Assembly (NCBI GenBank): GCA_027438535.1
Contig: DAIAMA010000027.1
Coordinates: forward strand, 1 to 10,547
DNA length: 10,547 nt
Direction of reading: 5' to 3'
DNA from: a bacterium
GTDB taxonomy: Bacteria > Pseudomonadota > Gammaproteobacteria > Burkholderiales > Thiobacteraceae
In this document: one piece after another, positions 1 through 6,355 of the stretch
Position numbering within the stretch: the first letter of the stretch is position 1
Layout: every line of letters begins with the position of its first letter
Position numbers and translations under genes: made by a program
The notes under the pieces: generated by a model
The model's input: only the letters and a program-made list of their open reading frames with translations
Database searches by the model: none
What the model was told of the DNA's origin: nothing

Positions 1-1122
1 GTCCCCCGCGCCGCGCGCGCCGGCATCGAATACGAATAGCTGGAACACCTCCGCGGTGGAAATATCTTGCGGTGCGCGCGACAGCAGCCAGGCATCCTTA
101 TCCGTCCGGTGCACGAAATTCGCCTGCTTTAGAGTATCGAGCAATTCTTCCATTTCTTCCAGACCGAGCGCCACCCGTTTTCTGAGCCACGCCAGATTCA
201 CGGTTTGGCCGGAACGCTGAGCGCCGGCCAACTCTTGCAATATCCGCAGCGCGGCCTCGAAGCGCCAGCCCGGCAGACGGGTTTTTTGCCACGTGCCGCC
301 ATGCCAGTGCGAGAGCGCGGCCGCGACCACCGCGCCGAGCAAGATCACTAGCCAGGAAAAATAAATCCACAGCAGAAAAATCGGGAAGGTGGCGAAAGCG
401 CCATAGACCAAGGTGTAGATGGGAAAATGCGTGATGTATAAAGCGAACGCGCGCTTCATCAGTTCGAACGCCACGCCCGCCAGCAGCCCGCCCGCCAGCG
501 CATGCCGGAACGGAACATAGCGGTTTGGCACCACGAAATACAGGAGCGTGAAGCCGAACGACATCAAGGCCACCGGCACGAATTTGAGCCCCGCTTGGCT
601 GATCAGCGGAATGTGCCGTACATAACCGAGCGAGAAGCTGACCAAGTAATAGGTCACCGACAGGCTCGCGCCGAGGATAACCGGCCCGATGCTCAGCACG
701 GCCCAATAGGTGAGCAAGCGCTGCACCATCGCGCGCGGCCTGCGCACGCGCCAGATGGTGTTGAATGCGCGGTCGATGGTGTTGATCAGCAGCAGCGCGG
801 TGATGGTCAGGCCGACGATGCCGAGCAAGGTGAGCTTGGCCGCCTTGTTCGCGAATTCTTCCATGTACACGGTGATGATTTTGCCCGCGATCTCCGGCAC
901 CAGATTGGTCGGCATGAAGATCTTCGCTTGCACCATGAGATCGGTGAATACCGGAAAGGCCGCGAATACCGTGACCGCGACGGTGATGAGCGGCACTAGC
1001 GATAACAAGGTGGTGAAGGTCAGGCTCGATGCCGCTTGCGCGCAACGATCCTCGTTGAAGCGCTGCGCCACGAAGCGCATGAAGCCGAGTACTTTTTTCC
1101 AATGCGAGGGAACGGGAGGCAT
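1..1122 (-). CDS. YihY/UPF0761 family inner membrane protein (3' end beyond window)
   Basis: Reading the minus strand from ATG at 1122 gives 374 codons without a stop, so the C-terminus lies outside the window. An in-frame TAG at 1134-1132 makes this ATG the first possible start. The protein begins MPPVPSHWKKVLGFMRF and has the family's hydrophobic core: AASSLTFTTLLSLVPLITV near the N-terminus, PNRYVPFRHALAGGLLAG in the middle, and YGAFATFPIFLLWIYFSW before the last membrane segment. About six membrane helices are apparent. They are followed by a soluble tail of about 100 residues (from roughly HWHGGTWQKT onward) typical of the longer betaproteobacterial UPF0761 members and resembling a winged-helix region. 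The family was once annotated as RNase BN, but that activity belongs to another protein; the real function is unknown. A TTGACA-like box on the minus strand at 1158-1153 could drive it, but the -10 is poor. A longer open frame overlapping on the same strand is only a shadow. Confidence 0.93.
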   Translation of the reverse strand, partial: MPPVPSHWKKVLGFMRFVAQRFNEDRCAQAASSLTFTTLLSLVPLITVAVTVFAAFPVFTDLMVQAKIFMPTNLVPEIAGKIITVYMEEFANKAAKLTLLGIVGLTITALLLINTIDRAFNTIWRVRRPRAMVQRLLTYWAVLSIGPVILGASLSVTYYLVSFSLGYVRHIPLISQAGLKFVPVALMSFGFTLLYFVVPNRYVPFRHALAGGLLAGVAFELMKRAFALYITHFPIYTLVYGAFATFPIFLLWIYFSWLVILLGAVVAAALSHWHGGTWQKTRLPGWRFEAALRILQELAGAQRSGQTVNLAWLRKRVALGLEEMEELLDTLKQANFVHRTDKDAWLLSRAPQDISTAEVFQLFVFDAGARGAGD

Positions 1123-1168
1123 CCGGGGACGCTAGCATTCGTGCGTTGCCGATGTCAAGGCGCGGCCC

Positions 1169-1177
1169 TGGTATACT
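1169..1177 (+). promoter_or_regulatory. Putative extended -10 promoter for the HugZ-like gene
   Basis: TGGTATACT fits the extended -10 pattern TGnTATAAT with one mismatch. It places a start of transcription near 1184, about 25 bases before the ATG at 1209. No good -35 is present at normal spacing (TTGCCG at 1146-1151 would need a 20-base spacer), which is tolerable for an extended -10 promoter. Its position argues against a translation start upstream of 1209. Confidence 0.4.
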
Positions 1178-1208
1178 GCCGTTTTCTCAGTCAGCCAAGG
1201 CCGCCCGC

Positions 1209-1862
1209 ATGACGATGACACCGGGACAAGAAGCCCGCCGCCTGCTGCGCCGCCACCATTACGGCGTGCTGTCCACCACTTCGCAAAAATTCGCCGGCTA
1301 TCCCTATGGCTCGTTCGTGGATTATGTGGCCGATCACCTGGGCCGTCCGGTGATTTTGATCAGCGCGCTGGCCGAGCACACCCGCAACATCAATCATGAT
1401 GCCCGCGTCAGCCTTGCAGTACACGATCCGGGTAACCAGACGCAGGCGCTGCCGCGCTTGGCATTGCTAGGCACGGCGAAGTTGATTGGCCCGGACGATG
1501 CCCATCGCATCCGTAACCGCTATCTGCGCTACTTCCCCGAGGCCGAGCACTACCTCACCCTGGATTTCGCGTTTTACCGTATCGAGCCGCAGCATATACG
1601 TTACATCGCCGGTTTTGCCCAAGCATGTTTGGTGAGCGCCGCCGATTTTCTCGCGCTCGGCAGCCGGCTCGCCGATACCGAAGATGCGCTCTTGCAACAA
1701 CTCAATGCCGGGGAGGATACGCGGATGGTGGGTATCGATTGCGATGGCTGCGACCTGCGCCTGAAAGATACACTACGACGTATCGAGTTCGCGGGCTTCG
1801 CCGCTGACGCGCAAGCCGCGCGCAGTGCATGGATGCTTGCCCGTGTATCGGGTGCGGCATGA
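1209..1862 (+). CDS. HugZ-like pyridoxamine 5'-phosphate oxidase-fold FMN-binding protein
   Basis: This 217-residue protein belongs to the FMN-binding split-barrel (PNPOx-like) superfamily. It is closest in layout to HugZ-type proteins: a barrel with an N-terminal GVLSTTSQKFAGYPYGSFVD segment, a central LAEHTRNI and ALLGTAKLIG, then YFPEAEHYLTL and IRYIAGFAQA. A C-terminal domain follows (MVGIDCDGCDLRLKDTLRRI). HugZ proteins bind and degrade heme in Campylobacter and Helicobacter; whether this one does is not shown by sequence, and flavin reductase-like or unknown roles are possible. The frame is open back to a TTG at 1146, but ATG 1209 is preferred: AAGG at 1197-1200 lies 8 bases upstream, and the probable promoter lies inside the longer version. 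The TGA overlaps the ATG of the next gene (ATGA), so the two are translationally coupled. Confidence 0.85.
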   Translation: MTMTPGQEARRLLRRHHYGVLSTTSQKFAGYPYGSFVDYVADHLGRPVILISALAEHTRNINHDARVSLAVHDPGNQTQALPRLALLGTAKLIGPDDAHRIRNRYLRYFPEAEHYLTLDFAFYRIEPQHIRYIAGFAQACLVSAADFLALGSRLADTEDALLQQLNAGEDTRMVGIDCDGCDLRLKDTLRRIEFAGFAADAQAARSAWMLARVSGAA

Positions 1863-2194
1863 TTCGCTGCTTGCACTATGGCAGCATCGTCAGTCTGGTC
1901 GCGCTGATTTTCTTGAACCTGGCGTGGGAAGCTTGGCTTGCGCCGACCGGGCATGCGGTGCTGATGCTCAAAACGCTGCCCTTGCTGTTGCCGCTGTTCG
2001 GCATCCTGCGCGGCAAGCGCTATACCTACCAATGGTCGTCGATGCTGATTCTGGTTTATTTCACCGAAGGCGTGGTGCGCGCCTATTCCGACGCCGGCAT
2101 CGCCGCCCGGCTCGCGCTGGCGGAGGTCGTGCTGACTGTCCTGTTTTATCTGTGCGCGATTTTTTATGCGCGCTTGACGCGCCCGGGCCGCTAG
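1859..2194 (+). CDS. DUF2069 family small integral membrane protein
   Basis: This 111-residue hydrophobic protein starts at the ATG that overlaps the preceding stop by four bases (ATGA). It contains about four membrane segments: GSIVSLVALIFLNLAWEAWL, LMLKTLPLLLPLFGILRG, a short segment around WSSMLILVYFTEGVVRAY, and LAEVVLTVLFYLCAIFYARL. The pattern LPLLLPLFGILRGKRYTYQW followed by YFTEGVVRAYSD is characteristic of DUF2069, a family of unknown function found mainly in beta- and gammaproteobacteria. The frame could start 30 bases earlier at 1829, but that would lie deep inside the upstream gene, and the overlap start is the usual arrangement. Coupling to the HugZ-like gene suggests co-expression, not a shared function. 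Confidence 0.88.
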   Translation: MIRCLHYGSIVSLVALIFLNLAWEAWLAPTGHAVLMLKTLPLLLPLFGILRGKRYTYQWSSMLILVYFTEGVVRAYSDAGIAARLALAEVVLTVLFYLCAIFYARLTRPGR

Positions 2195-2196
2195 GC

Positions 2197-2211
2197 CGCG
2201 CCCTAGGCGCG
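2197..2211 (+). terminator. GC-rich hairpin just after the DUF2069 stop
   Basis: CGCGCC-CTA-GGCGCG forms a 6-bp stem with a 3-base loop two bases after the TAG at 2192-2194. There is no immediate T-run (the first T-rich stretch is at 2221-2226), so it is at best a weak terminator or an mRNA 3'-end stabiliser. Confidence 0.3.
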
Positions 2212-2262
2212 ATATGCCGATTGTTTTCCCGCGCGATGCAATTTTTCCGTTTTGCGTGGTCT

Positions 2263-2280
2263 AACGGACAGTGTGCCGTT
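2263..2280. repeat. Imperfect 18-base inverted repeat upstream of the CcoQ-like gene
   Basis: AACGG-A-CA-GTG-TG-CCGTT pairs AACGG with CCGTT and CA with TG, with one bulged A and a 3-base loop. It lies about 45 bases ahead of the CcoQ-like ATG. It could be an operator or a small hairpin; nothing ties it to a known regulator. Apart from this and the hairpin at 2197-2211, I see no clear promoter in 2195-2323. Confidence 0.3.
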
Positions 2281-2323
2281 GGTTCCCCTGAGAAAATAGT
2301 GTTGATCGCAAAGAAGAAACGTC

Positions 2324-2461
2324 ATGCATGAGAACGCGTACTTCATCTATACGGTCATATTGGTGATGCTGTTCATAGGCATACTGTTTTGGGCGTTTGG
2401 CAAAAAGCGTAAAAGGCGCTTCGAAAAAGACGCGGAAATTCCTTTTCAGGATAAGCAATAA
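2324..2461 (+). CDS. CcoQ-like small membrane protein (cbb3 oxidase subunit IV-type)
   Basis: This 45-residue reading frame is too short for most gene callers. It has one membrane helix (about residues 8-26, VILVMLFIGILFWAF), then a strongly basic stretch KKRKRRF, then an acidic tail EKDAEIPFQDKQ. Helix, then KK-R-RF-E-A, then PF-D is the signature of CcoQ/FixQ, the small subunit that stabilises cbb3-type cytochrome c oxidase in the inner membrane. No ccoN, ccoO or ccoP is present here, so it is an orphan. AAGAAG at 2311-2316 lies 7 bases before ATG 2324. The stop is 14 bases ahead of the clcB start, so both are probably on one transcript. Three of its five isoleucines use ATA, unlike the GC-rich codon choice of its neighbours. 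It may be a true stray CcoQ or an unrelated small membrane peptide of similar build. Confidence 0.7.
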   Translation: MHENAYFIYTVILVMLFIGILFWAFGKKRKRRFEKDAEIPFQDKQ

Positions 2462-2475
2462 GAAGGTAGCAAGCG

Positions 2476-3801
2476 GTGCCTGCCGATGAGAGATCCAATC
2501 CGCCAGTGCCCTACGGCCGCAATGTGCAATTGCTGCGCTTGTTGGGTCTGGCAATCATGGTCGGCATACTCGGCGCGCTGGCGGTGCTGGCGTTCCATCA
2601 ATTACTGTTGACATTGGAATTCGCGCTGTATGGCTCCAGCCAAGGGCTGGTGGCCGATGCCACGCGTTTGCCGCCAGTGATGCGCGCCCTGATTCCGGCA
2701 CTGGGCGGGCTTGCCGCTGGGGTGGTGCTGCAATATTTTCTCGGGCGCGGCAAAGATGAAACCGGGGCGGATTATATGGAAGCCATCGTCGCCGGCGGCG
2801 ACGTGCCATGGCGCTCATCTTTGCTGAAATCCGCGGCATCGGCCGCCACGGTCATCTCCGGCGGCTCGATCGGGCGCGAAGGTTCGATGGTGCAATTGGC
2901 GGCTTTGTGCGGCGGCGTGTGGGGAAAAATTTTACATCTTGCGCCCGCCGAACGGCGTTTTGCCGTGGCTTGCGGGGCGGCGGCCGGGCTCGCGGGCGCA
3001 TACAACACACCCATTGCCGGTGCTTTGTTTGTCGCCGAGATCGTGCTTGGCAGCATCAGCGTGGGCAGTTTCGGTCCTCTGCTGCTGGCGGCGGCGATTT
3101 CCGATTCGGTGGTGCGCCATATCAGCCATGTCGGGCCTATTTTTGCCGCCGCGCCCGGCAATCTGCAAAGTCTGCCGGAGCTGCTGCTGGTGGTGGCGAC
3201 CGGTATCGCGGCGGGTTTGCTGGGGCCACTGCTCATCGGCGCGCTAAATCGCGCGCATCAGGGTTTAGCCGCGCTGCGTTTGCCTTTGTGGCTCAAGATG
3301 GCGCTCGCCGGATTGGCGGTCGGCGGGCTGTCGGCCATCCGTCCGGAAGTGTGGGGCAATGGTTACTCGGTGGTGAATTCTTTGCTGCATCAGCCTTGGC
3401 TGTGGCAAAGCGTGCTGCTCATCCTGGTGCTGAAAGTCGCGGCCACGGTGCTGACTTCAGGTTCGGGGGCGGTCGGCGGCGTATTTACGCCGACGCTGTT
3501 TGTCGGCGCGGCATTGGGCACGCTGGCGGGCAGTGCGGCGCAACTCGCGTTGCCTGGTGCATCGATGAGCGCCTTCACGCTGGTTGGCATGAGCGCGTTT
3601 CTCGCCGCCGTTACCCACGCACCGCTCACGGCGGTGGTGATGGTCAGCGAGATGACCTCCGGCTACGACCTGGTGCCGGCGCTGGTGCTGGCGAGCTTGG
3701 CCGGTTACTACGTTTCGTCGGTACTGCATCCGGGATCGATTTACGCGCATTCGATTCCGCGGAATCATCCTACGCAGAATATGCCGTCCATACGTTTGTG
3801 A
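2476..3801 (+). CDS. clcB: ClC-family chloride channel/transporter, ClcB type
   Basis: This 441-residue ClC protein has no CBS domains, close to the length of E. coli ClcB. The ClC signatures are in order: GADYMEAIVAGGDVPWR (97-113, where ClcA has its GSGIP filter), GREGS (133-137) with the gating glutamate at 135, YNTPIAGALFVAEIV with the inner glutamate at 188, GVFTP (335-339), and a tyrosine at 423 in SIYAHSIPR where the ion-coordinating tyrosine of ClcA is expected. The GADYM in place of GSGIP and the GREG-S variant match the ClcB subgroup, so ion selectivity may differ from ClcA. Members move chloride, or exchange it for protons, across the inner membrane. The GTG start at 2476 is supported by GAAGG at 2462-2466 with 9 bases spacing; no earlier ATG fits. 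It follows the CcoQ-like gene closely. Confidence 0.93.
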   Translation: MPADERSNPPVPYGRNVQLLRLLGLAIMVGILGALAVLAFHQLLLTLEFALYGSSQGLVADATRLPPVMRALIPALGGLAAGVVLQYFLGRGKDETGADYMEAIVAGGDVPWRSSLLKSAASAATVISGGSIGREGSMVQLAALCGGVWGKILHLAPAERRFAVACGAAAGLAGAYNTPIAGALFVAEIVLGSISVGSFGPLLLAAAISDSVVRHISHVGPIFAAAPGNLQSLPELLLVVATGIAAGLLGPLLIGALNRAHQGLAALRLPLWLKMALAGLAVGGLSAIRPEVWGNGYSVVNSLLHQPWLWQSVLLILVLKVAATVLTSGSGAVGGVFTPTLFVGAALGTLAGSAAQLALPGASMSAFTLVGMSAFLAAVTHAPLTAVVMVSEMTSGYDLVPALVLASLAGYYVSSVLHPGSIYAHSIPRNHPTQNMPSIRL

Positions 3802-3872
3802 TGTCGCACAGGGTCAAGGTGTGCCGTGGCAGAGTGAAAAATTTTTAAATCATCTTAAGAAAAGCAAATGCA

Positions 3873-4002
3873 GCCACAGAGGTCACCGAGAACACGGAGA
3901 TTCAAGGGGGTTTTACGACATTCGCGCGTGCACCCGCTGGGTGCGTTCGATCAGCGAGCTAAGTCACGGGCTTTACTCTGTGAGCTCTGTGTTCTCTGTG
4001 GC
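3873..4002. repeat. Palindromic element with triplicated 9-base units in each arm
   Basis: The left arm at 3873-3899 reads GC plus CACAGAGGT, CACCGAGAA, CACGGAG. The right arm at 3976-4002 reads CTCTGTGAG, CTCTGTGTT, CTCTGTGGC. The arms are inverted repeats matching at 21 of 27 positions, and each is three tandem copies of a 9-base unit. Between them lie 76 bases containing a small hairpin, GCACCC-GCT-GGGTGC (3930-3944). There is no coding sequence. From memory, CACAGAG-type palindromes of this kind are dispersed in many environmental proteobacterial genomes, like REP/MITE elements. The rest of the 3802-4044 gap is AT-rich (AAAAATTTTT at 3837-3846) and shows no gene. The right arm lies only 42 bases upstream of the SDR start, so the element could also act as a terminator for clcB or affect the operon behind it. 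Confidence 0.7.
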
Positions 4003-4044
4003 GAACTTTTTTAGGTTAATCGTTTTCACTGTAGGAGTCCCATC

Positions 4045-4830
4045 ATGATTGCCATTGATCTGTCAGGCCGCCGCGCCTTGGTCACCGGCGCAAGCTCCGG
4101 CCTGGGCCGCGCTATTGCCTTGAACTTCGCCGCCGCGGGCGCGCGCGTCGGCGTGCATTACCTCAAGGATCACGATGCCGCCGAAGCGGTGGTGGCGCAG
4201 ATTCAGCAGGCGGGCGGCCAGGCTGCCGCATTTGGCGGCGATGTGAGCCAGCCCGCGCAGGTGGAAAAATTATTCGCCGACGTCGACGCGGCCTTTGGCG
4301 GGTTGGATATTCTGGTCAACAACGCCGGCATGGATGGTGCGCGCGAGCTGTGCGCCGATAGTGACCCCGCGCACTGGCAGAGAGTGATCGCGGTCGATTT
4401 GCAGGGGCCGTATGACTGCACCCGGCAAGCGCTCAAGCGCATGCTGCCGCAGCAACGCGGCGTGATTCTGAACATCACCTCGGTGCACGAATTCATTCCG
4501 TGGGCGGGCTACAGCGCCTACACCAGCGCCAAGGCGGCACTGTCGATGTTCACCAAGACCGTGGCGCAAGAGGTGGCCACGCAAGGCGTGCGCGTGCTGG
4601 CGATCGCGCCCGGCGCGATTCGCACGCCGATCAACGCCGCCGTGTGGGGCAACCCGGACAGCCTACGCGATCTCGATCAGAAAATCGCCATGTGCCGGCT
4701 GGGCGAACCGGATGAAATCGGCCGCGTGTGCGCATTTCTGTCGAGCGATCTGGCGAGTTATATCACTGGCACCACGCTGGCGGTCGACGGCGGCATGTTG
4801 ATTTATCCCGACTTCAATCACGGCGGCTGA
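4045..4830 (+). CDS. SDR-family oxidoreductase resembling glucose 1-dehydrogenase
   Basis: This 261-residue classical short-chain dehydrogenase would be a cytosolic NAD(P)-dependent alcohol or sugar dehydrogenase. Visible motifs are TGASSGLG (14-21, dinucleotide binding), NNAG (92-95), Ser146, and YTSAK with catalytic Tyr159 and Lys163. The cofactor/substrate-side PGAIRTPIN and the C-terminal ASYITGTTLAVDGGM also match. SVHEFIPW after the catalytic serine and TPIN closely resemble Bacillus glucose 1-dehydrogenases, so a sugar or polyol substrate is the best guess. The usual Asn of the N-L-x-G motif is Asp118 (VDLQG). The start ATG 4045 has a strong site, AGGAG at 4033-4037, 7 bases upstream. 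It is the first gene of a compact operon: the GMC gene starts 1 base after its TGA. No clear promoter is seen between the palindromic element and the ribosome binding site. Confidence 0.9.
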   Translation: MIAIDLSGRRALVTGASSGLGRAIALNFAAAGARVGVHYLKDHDAAEAVVAQIQQAGGQAAAFGGDVSQPAQVEKLFADVDAAFGGLDILVNNAGMDGARELCADSDPAHWQRVIAVDLQGPYDCTRQALKRMLPQQRGVILNITSVHEFIPWAGYSAYTSAKAALSMFTKTVAQEVATQGVRVLAIAPGAIRTPINAAVWGNPDSLRDLDQKIAMCRLGEPDEIGRVCAFLSSDLASYITGTTLAVDGGMLIYPDFNHGG

Positions 4831-4831
4831 A

Positions 4832-6355
4832 ATGGACGCCGATGTCATCATCATCGGCAGCGGCGCCGGCGGCGGCACATTGGCGCGCGCGCTCGCGCCC
4901 AGCGGGCTGTCCATTCTGATACTGGAGCGCGGCGATTATCTGCCGCGCGAGCTGGCCAACTGGGATGCGGAAACCGTGTTCAACACGCATCGCTACCACA
5001 CAGATGAACAGTGGCTGGATGGCGCAGGCAAATCTTTCACCCCAGTCACCGGCTATCACGTCGGCGGCAATACCAAATTTTACGGCGCGGCGATTTTGCG
5101 CCGGCGGCTGGCGGATTTTTCCGTGCGCCGCCACGTCGATGGCGAGACGCCATCATGGCCCATCGGCTACGACGATCTCGCACCCTATTACGCGCAGGCG
5201 GAGGACTGGTACTTCGCTCACGGCCAAGCCGGCACCGACCCCACCGAGCCGCCGCGCGCGGCTTATCCTTACCCGCCGCTGGTGCACGAACCGCGCATCC
5301 AAGGTATTTATACAGCATTGCGCGCCCAGGGCCTGCATCCGTTTGCCCTGCCGCTGGCGCTGCACCGCGACGACACGCACCCCGCGCGCAGCCCCTGCAT
5401 CCGCTGCAATACCTGCGACGGTTTTCCTTGCCGCTTGCATGCCAAGGGCGATGCCGAAGTGTGCGGCGTGGCGCCTGCGCTCGCGCATGCCAATGTGCGC
5501 CTGCTCACCGGCACGCGCGTCACGCGCTTGATCGCGGGGCCGGAGCAGCGCGTCGTGGCACTCGAAGCCGATGGGCCGGACGGCGCGCGGCGTTTTCAGG
5601 CGCGGGTGTTCGTGCTGGCGGCGGGCGCGGTCAATTCGGCGGCATTGCTGCTGCGCTCGCGCGATGCCGCGCACCCCAGCGGCCTCGCGAATGCTTCCGG
5701 CCAAGTCGGGCGCAATTACATGTGCCATCTGAACAGCGCCTGCATCGCCATCGATCCGCGGCGCGACAATCCCACGGTGTTCCAGAAAACCCTCGCCATC
5801 AACGATTTTTACGCGCATTCCGGCGATGCGGATTTTCCCTATCCGCTGGGACATATCCAGAATCTGGGTAAGGTGACCCCTGAGATTTTGCGCGCGCAGC
5901 GGCCGTATTTTCCGCGTGCGCTGTGCCGCTGGGCGGCGCGGCATTCGGTCGACTGGTGGCTCACCACCGAAGATTTGCCCGATCCGGAAAATCGCGTGAC
6001 GCTGGCGGCGGATCAATCCATCCAACAGCATTACCGGCCCAATAACGAAGCCGCGCATCGCAGATTGTGCACGCGCTGGAAGACAGTGCTGCATCGGCTG
6101 GGTTTCCCGCTGGTGTTTTTTCAGCGCATGGACATTCGTGCCGTGGCGCATCAGGCGGGTACTTTGCGTTTCGGCGCGGACCCGATGCAGTCGGTGTTCG
6201 ACCCGGATTGCCGCAGCCACGAGCTGGATAATCTGTATGTGGCGGATGCCTCGTTCATGCCGTCGATTTCCGCCGTCAATCCCTCGCTCACCATCATGGC
6301 CAATGCGCTGCGCGTGGCCGACATCTTGCACCGGCGTCTGGCGGGTGCGGCGTGA
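4832..6355 (+). CDS. GMC-family FAD-dependent oxidoreductase with four-Cys motif
   Basis: This 507-residue flavoprotein has an N-terminal FAD-binding GSGAGGG (9-15) and ends with the GMC active-site region: AHQAGT with His440 and NPSLT with Asn483, the usual catalytic pair. The layout resembles the large subunit of membrane gluconate/glucose dehydrogenases. These oxidise sugars or sugar acids and pass electrons to a cytochrome or quinone. A cluster C-x2-C-x2-C-x4-C at residues 189, 192, 195 and 200 (CIRCNTCDGFPC), plus Cys211, matches the cysteine-rich insert of that family, where an Fe-S cluster is known in bacterial FAD-glucose dehydrogenase. There is no Tat or Sec signal peptide, and no small subunit or cytochrome c gene nearby, so it probably acts in the cytoplasm with an unknown acceptor. 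It starts 1 base after the SDR stop and overlaps the MFS gene by four bases. Substrate unknown; a sugar or polyol is likely. Confidence 0.9.
   Translation: MDADVIIIGSGAGGGTLARALAPSGLSILILERGDYLPRELANWDAETVFNTHRYHTDEQWLDGAGKSFTPVTGYHVGGNTKFYGAAILRRRLADFSVRRHVDGETPSWPIGYDDLAPYYAQAEDWYFAHGQAGTDPTEPPRAAYPYPPLVHEPRIQGIYTALRAQGLHPFALPLALHRDDTHPARSPCIRCNTCDGFPCRLHAKGDAEVCGVAPALAHANVRLLTGTRVTRLIAGPEQRVVALEADGPDGARRFQARVFVLAAGAVNSAALLLRSRDAAHPSGLANASGQVGRNYMCHLNSACIAIDPRRDNPTVFQKTLAINDFYAHSGDADFPYPLGHIQNLGKVTPEILRAQRPYFPRALCRWAARHSVDWWLTTEDLPDPENRVTLAADQSIQQHYRPNNEAAHRRLCTRWKTVLHRLGFPLVFFQRMDIRAVAHQAGTLRFGADPMQSVFDPDCRSHELDNLYVADASFMPSISAVNPSLTIMANALRVADILHRRLAGAA

Noticed and set aside
98..1138. Long minus-strand open frame (346 codons) over the YihY region
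   Set aside because: Its translation is low-complexity His/Arg/Ala-rich with no family pattern; the true gene is the adjacent minus-strand frame from 1122, which gives clear YihY motifs and runs off the window.
1146..1208. N-terminal extension of the HugZ-like protein from TTG 1146
   Set aside because: The region contains the probable promoter, the added residues match nothing, and ATG 1209 has a suitable ribosome binding site.
2302..2315. FNR/ANR-like site TTGAT-n4-AAGAA before the CcoQ-like gene
   Set aside because: Only one half-site matches, and its centre is about 15 bases from the ATG, too close for activation at the usual -41.5 position.
2808..3848. 346-codon plus-strand frame inside and past clcB
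   Set aside because: It overlaps clcB almost entirely, is very rich in Arg and Gly, and has no family signature.
5153..6331. 392-codon minus-strand frame opposite the GMC gene
   Set aside because: It is a shadow of GC-rich codon bias; the sequence is Arg/Ala/His-rich with no recognisable domain, while the plus strand encodes a complete GMC protein.
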